A stretch of 13,720 nucleotides of DNA from UBA5177 sp002413265 (GTDB lineage: Bacteria; Chloroflexota; UBA5177): contig DAIORV010000058.1 in NCBI GenBank assembly GCA_036752825.1, positions 1 to 13,720 of the forward strand, given 5' to 3'. Shown in pieces: positions 1-7,192 of this stretch. The translations under genes and the position numbers were made by a program. The stretch's first letter is position 1, and each line of letters opens with the position of its first letter. Below the pieces are notes generated by a model. The model made no database searches and was not told the origin of the DNA. It saw only the letters and a list, made by a program, of their open reading frames with translations.

Positions 1-545
1 ACGACCAGGAGGAGGCACTCTCGATCTCCGACCGGGTCGTCGTGCTCTCGCAGGGCCAGATCGAGCAGGTCGGCGTGCCGGCGGAGATCTATGGCAACCC
101 TGCCACGCTATTCGTGGCCGAGTTCATCGGCACCATGAACCGTGTGCGGGGGAGGGTCGCGCCGGGCGGGACGGGCATGGTCGATGCCGATGGAGCCATG
201 CTTCCCGTCGAGGAAGCCGCCCAGCTTCCCGCCGGGCGGCGCGTGGTGGTGCTCATCCGGCCGGAATCGATCGAGCTGGAGACGCAGGGCGCGGACGTGG
301 CGCCGCACCGGCCGCTGGCGGGACACGTCACGGCGCACACTTTCCTGGGAGCGATCACCCGCCTGAGCATCGAGACTCCCGTGGGGCCGATCTTCGCGGA
401 CATCCCTACCGCTCGGGCGCTGACCCTCGGCATTGGGACGGCCATTACTCTCGGATGGGATCCGGCCGCGCTTCGTCTCATCACACTGTCAGACGAAGAG
501 AGCGGGTCGACGATTGAGGAGCGCGCGGCGAGCTACTCCGCGTGA
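1..545 (+). CDS. ABC transporter ATP-binding protein, PotA/PhnT type (C-terminal part, cut by window start)
   Basis: This is the C-terminal part of a nucleotide-binding subunit of an importer that drives uptake of a small solute. The reading frame enters at base 3 with DQEEALSISDRVVVLSQG. That is the segment right after the H-loop histidine (the TH-DQEEA motif of the PotA/UgpC/CysA class), and the partial codon 'ac' at 1-2 fits that histidine. The next stretch, 'GQIEQVGVPAEIYGNPAT..VAEFIGTMN', is the usual end of the ATPase domain. About 120 residues of beta-rich TOBE regulatory domain follow, up to TGA at 543-545. Walker A, the signature and Walker B lie outside the window, so the substrate cannot be read here. 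The remnants just downstream belong to families tied to phosphonate use, which suggests a 2-aminoethylphosphonate-type importer (PhnT2-like); this is inference. Polyamine, iron or sugar uptake remain possible. Confidence 0.9.
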   Translation, partial: DQEEALSISDRVVVLSQGQIEQVGVPAEIYGNPATLFVAEFIGTMNRVRGRVAPGGTGMVDADGAMLPVEEAAQLPAGRRVVVLIRPESIELETQGADVAPHRPLAGHVTAHTFLGAITRLSIETPVGPIFADIPTARALTLGIGTAITLGWDPAALRLITLSDEESGSTIEERAASYSA

Positions 546-572
546 CGTCGCTCTCATATGCAAGAAGGGGCA

Positions 573-1098
573 GTGCATAGGACCGATCGAGCTAGAGTAT
601 TCGATCTGGCGGGAACGACTGTGCAGGATGACGGCGCGGTACTGAACTGCCTAGTGAGGCGACCTCGCGCCATGGTCTCCGGGCTCGCGCAAGGAGCTGA
701 ACGCACTGATGGGGATGAACAAGCGCGATGCCTTCCAGCTTCTTGCGAACCGTGCAGGAGCGGACACGACGGGAGATGCCGATCGCTTGGCGGACGATGC
801 CCTCACCACCTTCGTGACCTGCATGCGCTCCACGTACGAACGCACGCTATCTCCGGTGGCCGGCGCCGAGTTGACCGTCGTCTTCCTGCGCGAACGTGGC
901 ATTGGGGTGGCCGTCGACACCGGCTTCGACGCCACCATCGCGGACATGATCATGACTCGATTGCGCTGGCCGGGACGGCTGGTTGATGTGGTCGTGAGTT
1001 CGAGCGACGTGCCACATGGGCGTCCGGCACCCTATATGATCTTTCGAGCCATCGAGAGACTGGGCGTGCTGAACGTGCGCCGGGTAATGAAGATCGGG
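573..1098 (+). pseudogene. Phosphonatase-like HAD hydrolase (TIGR03351-like), frameshifted and truncated
   Basis: This is the remnant of a PhnX-like HAD hydrolase, a family that cleaves phosphonoacetaldehyde-type compounds or phosphate esters. The HAD motif I segment VFDLAGTTVQDDGAVLNC is read at about 597-650 in frame 3. Just upstream, frame 1 gives IELE, the expected residues before VFDLAGTT, so one base seems to be missing near 597. The homology moves to frame 2 near 657 (HGLR-like residues). It moves to frame 1 near 684, where KELNALMGMNKRDAF and the rest of the cap and core follow (709-1098). Motif II lies near VDTGFD and the motif III region is GRPAPYMIFRAIERLG. Homology stops at VMKIG, exactly where the DTP acidic motif should follow, so the metal-binding acidic residues and about 50-60 C-terminal residues are gone. 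No good start codon or ribosome site fits. The family assignment is from recalled motifs and is fairly firm; inactivity is inferred from the lesions. Confidence 0.75.
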
Positions 1099-1711
1099 AT
1101 GCCTGGTGCGAGCCGCAGACGGCCGCGCATTCGAGGCCGATCAAGCCTTTCTTTGCGGCGGGGCGGGCACGGCCACACTCTTCCCCCAGGTCATGGCGGG
1201 AAGTGGCCTGCGCGTCTGCAAGCTGCAGATGATGCGCACCGTACCGCTCCCGGATGTCCGTCTGCCGTACTCGATCCTGTCTGGACTCTCGATTCGGCGT
1301 TATCACGCCTTCGCCTCCTGTCCGTCGTACGAGCTGATGCTCACTGAGCCCATGCAAGACGGGCGGCTGGCGGCGTGCGGCATTCACCTGCCGATTAAGC
1401 AGGAAGCGGACGGTTCGGTGGTCATCGGCGACTCGCATCAGTATGCGGATCCTGCAGACTTGAGCGCGCTCGAGGAACGGACCGACGGCGACATCAACGG
1501 CGCCATCCTCGAATACGCCCGGTCGATGCTACGGCTGCCCTCCTGGGAGCTGCAGTCGCTCTGGAACGGATACTACCTGGTCCATGAGAATGAGCCGATC
1601 TTCACCGCGACGGTTGAGGGGCGCATCCACATCGTGACCGGCATCGGGGGCAAGGGGATGTCGACCGGACCCGGATACGCGCAGTACTCGGTCGAGACGG
1701 TGTTGGATTAA
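1099..1711 (+). pseudogene. FAD-dependent oxidoreductase, TIGR03364/HpnW-like, C-terminal half only
   Basis: This is the C-terminal half of a DAO-type flavoprotein of the TIGR03364 family, which is repeatedly found beside phosphonate genes and next to TIGR03351 hydrolases. Frame 2 starts abruptly at about 1100 with LVRAADGRAFEADQAFLCGG, where the family has a beta-hairpin ending in a CPG-type motif. It continues through LFPQVMAGSGLRVCKLQMMRT and ends with VTGIGGKGMSTGPGYA, the conserved C-terminal FAD-contact region, at TAA 1709-1711. About 200 of the roughly 370 residues usual for the family are present. The whole N-terminal Rossmann FAD-binding part (GxGxxG) is missing, so the product could not bind FAD normally. 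A GTG at 1106 is the only nearby start and has no convincing ribosome site. The frame is otherwise open, so the truncation may be recent. It is joined directly to the broken HAD gene, consistent with a single deletion spanning both genes. Confidence 0.75.
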
Positions 1712-1790
1712 CCTGAGGCGGAGTCACGTAACTGGCCGTCGCGACCGGACTCTGATGGACGGTTAGCGGTAGCAGCTCCCGTTGTTGCGG

Positions 1791-2594
1791 TCACTCGTTG
1801 GCAATCCCTTTGAAGACGTGATTCAGGCTTTCTGCTCGTCTCCGATCCCCGGAAAGGCTTACTTCACCTCTATCGATGGCGGGTCCGAGTGGGAACCTAC
1901 CAACTATGAGGCGAACGTATTGATCTGCGGAAAGGTTCAGTGTAGCGTCCGGAGAGCTAACACTTCCTCCCTCTACGACCACTTGGCCATCCACCTTGAG
2001 ATTGACTGGCCCGACGCCGTCGCCTACTTCGAGCAGATACCTGCCCTTAGCGTCTTGAAGCTCTTCCTGCCTTGCCAGGAACCCGGCCATGACCGGCATT
2101 CTCTCCGCCAGAACCAAGGCCCAAGCAGTCGGTATCGCGGCCCTCGGATCGCGTGACGCTCGCGCGTCCCAATTGTGATAGACGCCCTCCATCACCGCGA
2201 CAAACAAACCTTGCCACAGCGGAATTGTCATCCATCCCAAGTCCGCCGGCTTCTGGAGATCATCCGGGGACGCGTTCTCTACGTTGCGGACCAGCTCGTC
2301 GGCGGCCCCGCGTATCCTCGAGGCCAGGTCGTCACCTGGGAGCTCTGCCAGCTCTCCCCAGACTTCGCCCGGCAGTGGAGGCTCTCCGTCGACGACCTCC
2401 CGAATGAGGTGCGGGAACCATACGGCCTCTCCGACGATATGGCCTTCCAGCGCCCGCATGTCCCACTTGGCGCAGCCGGTGGCATTCTCCCACTCGGTAG
2501 CTCCCAGACTTCCGACCAAATCGGCATTGTCGCGAAATGCCTCGGCCGAGGTACTCGCGTAGCGAAGGGCAGCTTCCTTGGGGTCGTTTGACAT
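1791..2594 (-). CDS. Maleylpyruvate isomerase-like (MDMPI/DinB fold) metal- and thiol-dependent protein with SCP2-like tail
   Basis: This 267-residue protein of the MDMPI family (TIGR03083-like) has an N-terminal four-helix DinB-type domain, about residues 1-150, and a C-terminal SCP2-like lipid-binding-type fold, about 170-267. The candidate metal ligands are in the expected places: His52 (LEGHIVGE), then Glu136 and His140 in the segment MEGVYHNWD. This matches the His/Glu/His triad of the Corynebacterium mycothiol-dependent enzyme. Members use a low-molecular-weight thiol for isomerisation or transfer; most have unknown substrates, and no gentisate-pathway gene is nearby. The start is the ATG at 2594-2592, supported by AAGGAG at 2606-2601 six bases upstream. 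The gene is divergent from the OCD-family gene and convergent with the phosphonate remnant. The fold assignment is confident. The precise reaction is unknown. Confidence 0.85.
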   Translation of the reverse strand: MSNDPKEAALRYASTSAEAFRDNADLVGSLGATEWENATGCAKWDMRALEGHIVGEAVWFPHLIREVVDGEPPLPGEVWGELAELPGDDLASRIRGAADELVRNVENASPDDLQKPADLGWMTIPLWQGLFVAVMEGVYHNWDARASRDPRAAIPTAWALVLAERMPVMAGFLARQEELQDAKGRYLLEVGDGVGPVNLKVDGQVVVEGGSVSSPDATLNLSADQYVRLIVGRFPLGPAIDRGEVSLSGDRRRAESLNHVFKGIANE

Positions 2595-2676
2595 GGAATC
2601 CTCCTTCTAACCGTCGTCTCCAGGCTGCCTGGATTGTAGTCTCAACGGTTGATGGAGTTCGTGAAGGATGCGCCCG
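2595..2676. promoter_or_regulatory. Divergent promoter gap with palindromic operator candidate (2620-2632)
   Basis: This 82-base gap separates two genes read outward, so both promoters must lie in it or overlap the gene starts. At 2620-2632 it holds CCAGGC-T-GCCTGG, a perfect six-base inverted repeat around one central base. A second, looser repeat is AACCGT at 2609-2614 against ACGGTT at 2645-2650. The tight palindrome looks like the binding site of a dimeric repressor or activator that could control both genes. No clear -35/-10 pair is visible, and no regulator gene is adjacent. The palindrome is directly visible; its role is inferred. Confidence 0.4.
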
Positions 2677-3600
2677 ATGAAAATTGTTTCGGCTTCGGAA
2701 ATCGAAGAGATGGCGTCCGCACACTGGCCCGACCTGGTCGATGCCGCGCAACGATCTCTCGTCGCGCTGGCGAGTGGGCAGTGCGAGGCGCCGCTGAGAA
2801 CCGCACTCCCCCTGATTTCCGGCACGCTACTTACCATGCCTGGACGGCTGACAGGTATGAGGACTGCCCTCGTCAAACTCATTTCGGTAGTCCCCAAGAA
2901 TCCCGCGCGAGGGATGCCCAACACCCAGGGCGTCGCGGTGCTGTTCGACGGCGAGACCGGTGAGCCGCTCAGCCTACTCGACGGACGTGCCCTCACGGCC
3001 GTGAGGACACCTGCGGTCACGGCTGCCGCGGTCAGGGAACTTGCAGGCGGTGCGACGCACGTCGCCGTGGTCGGCTCGGGAATGCAGGCTGAATGGCACG
3101 CGAGGGTCTTCGATGCGGTCTTTCATCCGCGTCGGATAACGGTGGCTTCGCGCGTGCCCGCACACGGCCATAGGCTTGTAGACGTGTTGCGAACAGAACT
3201 CCAAGCGGAGATCCTGGCCGCGAACTCGATACGAGAAGCCGTGGCGCACGCCGACGTGATTCTCTGCTGCACGTCAGCGTCGCAGGCCTTCCTCGAGGCG
3301 GACATGCTTCACGGTGGGCCGGTCAAGGTGGCAGCAGTGGGGGCCTTCACGCCCGACATGGCGGAGGTGGCTCCGAGCGTGTTCCGAGAGTCTCGAAAGG
3401 CATACGTTGATGACCGGGACGCGTGCTTTCATGAGGCTGGAGACATTATTCAGGCGATTGCGGACTCCGCACTGAGTGATGGCGACGTCGTGCCGGTCGG
3501 CGGCGCCGGAACAGACAACCAGCGCGTGACGATATTCAAGAGTGTGGGCAGCGCTATTGAGGACGCGGCGGTTGCCTCGTATCTCTGCGGTTCCAACTAG
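2677..3600 (+). CDS. Ornithine cyclodeaminase / mu-crystallin family protein (possible ketimine reductase)
   Basis: This soluble NAD(P)-dependent enzyme has 307 residues, the usual length for ornithine cyclodeaminases, alanine dehydrogenases of the Archaeoglobus type and mu-crystallin-like ketimine reductases. The substrate half carries TGMRTALVKLISVVPKN, with the family's conserved lysine at residue 67. The segment GRALTAVRTPAVTAAA, containing Arg110, comes before the Rossmann motif VVGSGMQAEWHARV (glycine-rich loop about 133-138). AVGAFTPD supplies an aspartate near 227, where OCD has its catalytic Asp. The TIFKSVGSAIED motif near the C terminus is also typical. I chose the ATG at 2677 because AAGG at 2664-2667 sits nine bases upstream. 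The ATG at 2668 would touch that site directly and add three residues. The sarcosine-oxidase-like gene follows after 8 bases, so the two are almost certainly co-transcribed. Reduction of an imine or ketimine fits the neighbour better than true ornithine deamination, but the substrate cannot be read from sequence. Confidence 0.9.
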   Translation: MKIVSASEIEEMASAHWPDLVDAAQRSLVALASGQCEAPLRTALPLISGTLLTMPGRLTGMRTALVKLISVVPKNPARGMPNTQGVAVLFDGETGEPLSLLDGRALTAVRTPAVTAAAVRELAGGATHVAVVGSGMQAEWHARVFDAVFHPRRITVASRVPAHGHRLVDVLRTELQAEILAANSIREAVAHADVILCCTSASQAFLEADMLHGGPVKVAAVGAFTPDMAEVAPSVFRESRKAYVDDRDACFHEAGDIIQAIADSALSDGDVVPVGGAGTDNQRVTIFKSVGSAIEDAAVASYLCGSN

Positions 3601-3608
3601 ACTTCGGC

Positions 3609-4736
3609 ATGCCTGTTGACTTGGACCGGCGCGCGGACGTAGCGGTAGTTGGCGCGGGCATCATGGGAGCAGCCGTTGCCTGGCGTCTCGCGCAGCGGGG
3701 CCTTTCCGTCGTGCTGTTTGAGCAGTTCAAGCTCCTCCACACCCGAGGCTCTTCACACGGGGCATCCCGGATTTTCCGGCTGGCCTATGAGCAGGTCGAT
3801 TACGTGCTTCTGGCGCAGGACGCTCTGCCACTGTGGAGAGAAGCTGAGAAAGCGCTCGCTCAGGAGCTCCTCATGACTACCGGAGCCGTGGACTTTGGGC
3901 CCGACTTCCACCTGGAACCACTGGCCCGGGCTCTCGCTGCGGCGGGCGAGTCACTGGAGCGGTTCCGAAACAGCGAGATGCGCGCTCGCTTCCCGTGGAT
4001 ACGCGTGCCGGAAGGTTGGGGGGCGATCTTTCACGAGCGAGGAGGCGTGCTGCTGGCTGACGCCTGTAGACAGGGGTTGACGGAATTAGCGCGCGGCCAG
4101 GGCGCGGTGATCTGCGATGAAACCGCGGTTACCGCCCTTCGAGTCGCGGCCGCCGGCGTAGAGATCGAGACCGGGCTAGAAGAGTGGACGGTCTCCAAGG
4201 CGGTCATCGCGTCGGCAAGTTGGTCCGACCGGCTCCTGGCGCCCCTCGATCTCTCGGTACCTCTAACGATCACCCGTGAACATGTCGGCTATTACGCAGA
4301 AAGGGTTCCCAGCGATGTGATTCCCTTCATCTGGCACGCAGGTTCCGCATCGCCGGAGATTTACGGCTTGCCAAACGGCAGGACTGGTCTGGTCAAAATC
4401 GCGCATCACGGCAGCGGCCCGGTGACAGATCCAGACTCCGAGGTATCAGCTGACACTCGCCTTCTCGCCCCCGTGAACGAATTCGTCAGGCAGACACTCG
4501 ACAGTCTCGATCCTCACCCTGCCATGGTTGAGACCTGCCTCTACGCCACGTCTCCCGATGACCACTTTGTCATAGACCGTGTAGGGCCACTCGTGCTCTG
4601 CATGGGTTTTGGAGGTCACGGTTTCAAATTCGCTCCAGCCATCGGCGAGCTGGCCGCCAAGCTAGTGACCGATGTTTCTGCCGTCGTCCCGGAACGATTT
4701 GCTCACTCTCGGTTTGCGAAACGGGGTGCAGCCTAA
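3609..4736 (+). CDS. Monomeric sarcosine oxidase / N-methyltryptophan oxidase family flavoprotein
   Basis: This 375-residue flavin amine oxidase is of normal family length (about 370-390). The N-terminal FAD site is VAVVGAGIMGAAVAWRLAQR (residues 11-30) with an acidic residue at the end of the second strand (LFEQ). SSHGASRIFRLAY matches the family's flavin and substrate loop, with His50, Arg54 and Arg57. LVKIAHHG places Lys263 where sarcosine oxidase has its oxygen-activating lysine. VETCLYATSPDDHF gives Cys310, equivalent to the cysteine that binds FAD covalently. GFGGHGFKFAPAIGELA (about 333-349) closes the active site. Members oxidise N-methyl or cyclic secondary amines (sarcosine, pipecolate, methyltryptophan) to imines and release hydrogen peroxide. 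The gene lies 8 bases after the OCD-family gene. Its ribosome site is weak, which suggests coupled translation. Its stop is only 6 bases from the convergent permease stop. The exact substrate is open. Confidence 0.92.
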   Translation: MPVDLDRRADVAVVGAGIMGAAVAWRLAQRGLSVVLFEQFKLLHTRGSSHGASRIFRLAYEQVDYVLLAQDALPLWREAEKALAQELLMTTGAVDFGPDFHLEPLARALAAAGESLERFRNSEMRARFPWIRVPEGWGAIFHERGGVLLADACRQGLTELARGQGAVICDETAVTALRVAAAGVEIETGLEEWTVSKAVIASASWSDRLLAPLDLSVPLTITREHVGYYAERVPSDVIPFIWHAGSASPEIYGLPNGRTGLVKIAHHGSGPVTDPDSEVSADTRLLAPVNEFVRQTLDSLDPHPAMVETCLYATSPDDHFVIDRVGPLVLCMGFGGHGFKFAPAIGELAAKLVTDVSAVVPERFAHSRFAKRGAA

Positions 4737-4742
4737 ACCTGA

Positions 4743-6386
4743 TCACGCCGGCCGGCGGTCTCCCGAGAGCAGATCACGCAGCAGCCGCGGCCCGGCGACC
4801 CAGACGCCGGCGACAATGCTTCCCGTTAGGAGGAAGATGCTCGCGGCCGAAACAGGTTGCACCCACGCACGATCGGGGGTCGTCGTAAACACCAAACCGA
4901 GAAGGTAGCCCACGAATGCACAAAGCACGACACCCGTGGTTGGCCCCACCAGGAGCGCGGTTCCGTGAATCTGCCGGCGTGAACCGTCGGAGCTCAAACG
5001 TGGCCACACGACGCCCACGCATACCAGCCAGGCCGAGAGCGCAAGGACCAGCGCCCCCAGAACCAGCCCGTCGAAGACCGTGTCTGAGGGGCTCAAGCGG
5101 AGTAGACGAGCACCGACCACGACCAGGAGGACCTCCAGAATGAGCAGCACGGGAGCCGCGCAGAACACGATTTTGGCGAGCAGGATGTCGCGCGCGCGGA
5201 CTGGCGAGATGGCAAGCAAGTAAAGGGAACGACCTTCGCGACTGACCATGGGCAGCGCCAGAATAGTCAGCAAGAAGAGGGCTGTGAGCGTCCCCGAGAG
5301 ATACAGTGAGCCCGCGAAGAGCCGCTCCAGCCGTCCGGTGACCGCGTGCGCCGTAAAGGGATTGCCAATCGCCTTGTAGAGAGTGAAGCCCTCCAGCACC
5401 AACGGGTACGCGAGCTGTGCAAGGAGTTTCGGATCGCGCCGCAGACCAAGCCACTCCTTTCTCACCAGGGCAGGCAACGGTGAAGCGAGAGACAGCACGG
5501 CGGGCGCGGGATCAAAAATATTGGAGACGCGCGCGACTTCACCTGAGGCATGTCCACGCGAGATTTCCGCATAGCTTCCCCAGCCGGATGCCAGCAAACG
5601 TGCTGCCGAGGTGACCGCGAGGAACGCCAGCACCGACCCAAAGGCCGCGGTACCTGCCAAGTACATGAGGGCTGCCGAGTTACTGCCGGTCCCGGAGCTG
5701 ACCAGAGCGGCTCCTGGCCAGGCGGTCGGCAACACTCGCCAGACCAGGCCGTTCGCGCGAAGCGTCACCTCGCCGTGGCCCTCAACCACCAGATAGACGA
5801 GGCCGGCAGCGAGGCCGCTGCCAAGAGCGCTCACACGTCGAGCGAGTCTCGGCGGAAACCATCTCAGTACCAGTACGACGAGCAGCAATCCGGCGCTACA
5901 GGGAGCGAGCGGTAAGAGGATGACGGTGAGGAAGCTGGCAAGATAGAAGCCCCAACCGGCATCAAGCGCGTGTCCTACGCCAAAGAGGTTAGGGAGACCC
6001 ACGATTGCCAGCAGGGTTGAGAAGCTCGCCGAGACGGCTAGAAGACGGTCCGCCAGCACAATTCGTGACGAAAGTGGCGACAGGAGGAGCATCGTCACGT
6101 CGTTACGGTGCGTCAGTGCCGCCGCAAGGGTCAGGCCCGCGTAGAAGAAGATGCCGACGGTGGCGGCGGAGGCTGCCCATGACATCGCGGGAAGAAAAAA
6201 CGGCCCCGCTGCTTGGCCCTGAAGGGCCCGAACAAAAAGAAAACCGAGACTAGTTCCGACCGTGAACATGCCGAGGAGCGCCAGGGTCGCGACGAAGACG
6301 AGACGAAACGGCGCCCTCCTGCGTTCACCCGCCGTAAAGCTGGTCAAGAGCAGGCGTGACATGAGCCGCGCACGCAAACGCAGCAT
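4743..6386 (-). CDS. ABC-2 type exporter, large membrane subunit (PF16949-like)
   Basis: This hydrophobic protein of about 547 residues has roughly ten to twelve membrane spans by eye, arranged as two half-transporter blocks in one chain. A basic N terminus (RLRARLMSRLL) precedes the first span (LVFVATLALLGMFTVGTSLG). A mid-protein cytoplasmic stretch contains VRKEWLGLRRDPKLLAQLAYP. A second characteristic stretch is VSREGRSLYLLAISPVRA, a motif typical of this exporter family between spans. The ATPase lies immediately upstream on the same strand, so the pair is a complete exporter of unknown cargo. The start is uncertain. The ATG at 6386 has AGGGA about ten bases upstream. A TTG at 6416 would overlap the ATPase stop (TTGA) and add ten residues. 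I chose the ATG. Confidence 0.85.
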   Translation of the reverse strand: MLRLRARLMSRLLLTSFTAGERRRAPFRLVFVATLALLGMFTVGTSLGFLFVRALQGQAAGPFFLPAMSWAASAATVGIFFYAGLTLAAALTHRNDVTMLLLSPLSSRIVLADRLLAVSASFSTLLAIVGLPNLFGVGHALDAGWGFYLASFLTVILLPLAPCSAGLLLVVLVLRWFPPRLARRVSALGSGLAAGLVYLVVEGHGEVTLRANGLVWRVLPTAWPGAALVSSGTGSNSAALMYLAGTAAFGSVLAFLAVTSAARLLASGWGSYAEISRGHASGEVARVSNIFDPAPAVLSLASPLPALVRKEWLGLRRDPKLLAQLAYPLVLEGFTLYKAIGNPFTAHAVTGRLERLFAGSLYLSGTLTALFLLTILALPMVSREGRSLYLLAISPVRARDILLAKIVFCAAPVLLILEVLLVVVGARLLRLSPSDTVFDGLVLGALVLALSAWLVCVGVVWPRLSSDGSRRQIHGTALLVGPTTGVVLCAFVGYLLGLVFTTTPDRAWVQPVSAASIFLLTGSIVAGVWVAGPRLLRDLLSGDRRPA

Positions 6387-6412
6387 CAACAGGCCATCCC
6401 TGAGAGTTGCGC

Positions 6413-7192
6413 TCAAGGCAAAGCCAGCGCGCGGGCGACCTCGAGATCCTCAACGTCTCCTGTCAGCCGCAGGAAAATGTCCTCCAGCGATTCATTACTG
6501 TCCGCCTGGGCAGAGATGCGAAGATCTTCGAGGCTCCCCTGAGCTACGATTTTGCCGGCATCGAGTATGGCGACTCGGTCGCAGATCGATTGAGCGATTT
6601 CCATGATGTGCGTGCACAGGATGACGGCGCGGCCGCGACCGGCAAGTGCCTGCAACGTGTTCTTGAGGAGGCGTGCTCCTTTTGGATCCAGGCCGACAGT
6701 CGGCTCGTCGAGCACCAAAAGCAACGGATCGTGAACGAGCATGGCACACAGCCCCACCTTCTGCTTCATGCCATGTGAATATCCTCCGACCAAACTATCG
6801 GCGGCGTCCGCCAGCCCAAAGTAGGTGAGAAGCTCTTCGCTGCGATCCCCCAAGCCTTTGCGAACGCCGTAAATCTCGCCCATGAACCGGACGAACTCGC
6901 GTCCAGTCAGCTTTTCGTAGACATAGGGCTCGTCCGGCACGTAGCCGACCAAGCGTTTCGCCGACCGCGGATTTTGCGTTATGTCAAAGTCAGTAACGAG
7001 AACGGATCCCTCGGTTGGCCTCAGCAAGCCGGTGCACATGCTGACCGTGGTGGTCTTCCCGGCTCCATTCGGACCCAGCAGGCCAACGATTTCCCCAGCT
7101 CTGACCTGGAAGTCGACGCCACCTACAGCCGTGAAGTCACCAAAGCGTTTCACGAGTCCACGCGCAACAAGTACGTCAGGCCCCGTATGCAT
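6413..7192 (-). CDS. ABC-2 type exporter, ATP-binding protein
   Basis: This is the ATPase of the exporter and carries all nucleotide-binding motifs. Numbered from the ATG at 7192, Walker A GPNGAGKT is at about 40-47. The Q-loop region is VGYVPDEPYVYEKLTG (about 82-97). The signature is YSHGMKQK at 138-145, a variant of LSGGMKQR. Walker B LLLVLDEP is at 157-164, followed by the D-loop GLDPKG, and the H-loop histidine lies in LCTH near 195. The length of 259-260 residues is usual for CcmA/YhaQ-type export ATPases. The downstream membrane subunit starts within 26 bases or overlaps. A TTG at 7231 would give 13 extra residues, but neither start has a good ribosome site. The conserved fold begins at VLVARGLVKRFG, which favours 7192. 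The transported substrate (lipid, peptide or antibiotic) is unknown. Confidence 0.9.
   Translation of the reverse strand: MHTGPDVLVARGLVKRFGDFTAVGGVDFQVRAGEIVGLLGPNGAGKTTTVSMCTGLLRPTEGSVLVTDFDITQNPRSAKRLVGYVPDEPYVYEKLTGREFVRFMGEIYGVRKGLGDRSEELLTYFGLADAADSLVGGYSHGMKQKVGLCAMLVHDPLLLVLDEPTVGLDPKGARLLKNTLQALAGRGRAVILCTHIMEIAQSICDRVAILDAGKIVAQGSLEDLRISAQADSNESLEDIFLRLTGDVEDLEVARALALP

Noticed and set aside
624..639. A 16-base word, CAGGATGACGGCGCGG, occurs here and again at 6617-6632.
   Set aside because: The copies lie in unrelated genes on different coding strands with no flanking similarity. In GC-rich sequence this is most simply chance.
709..1347. A single 212-residue open frame that could be called one intact gene.
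   Set aside because: Only the part to about 1098 resembles the HAD family. The rest is an out-of-frame reading of the FAD oxidoreductase, whose true frame is different.
1712..1790. A possible terminator between the phosphonate remnant and the convergent MDMPI-like gene (GAGTC/GACTC repeat).
   Set aside because: The arms are only five bases with a long loop and no T-run.
2175..2591. A plus-strand 138-residue frame opposite the MDMPI-like gene.
   Set aside because: No recognisable domain and no ribosome site. The minus-strand protein has conserved metal ligands and a strong ribosome site.
5550..5915. Open frames on the plus strand opposite the exporter permease.
   Set aside because: They are GC-rich shadow frames with arginine/serine-rich translations and no domain, and the minus-strand membrane protein explains the sequence.
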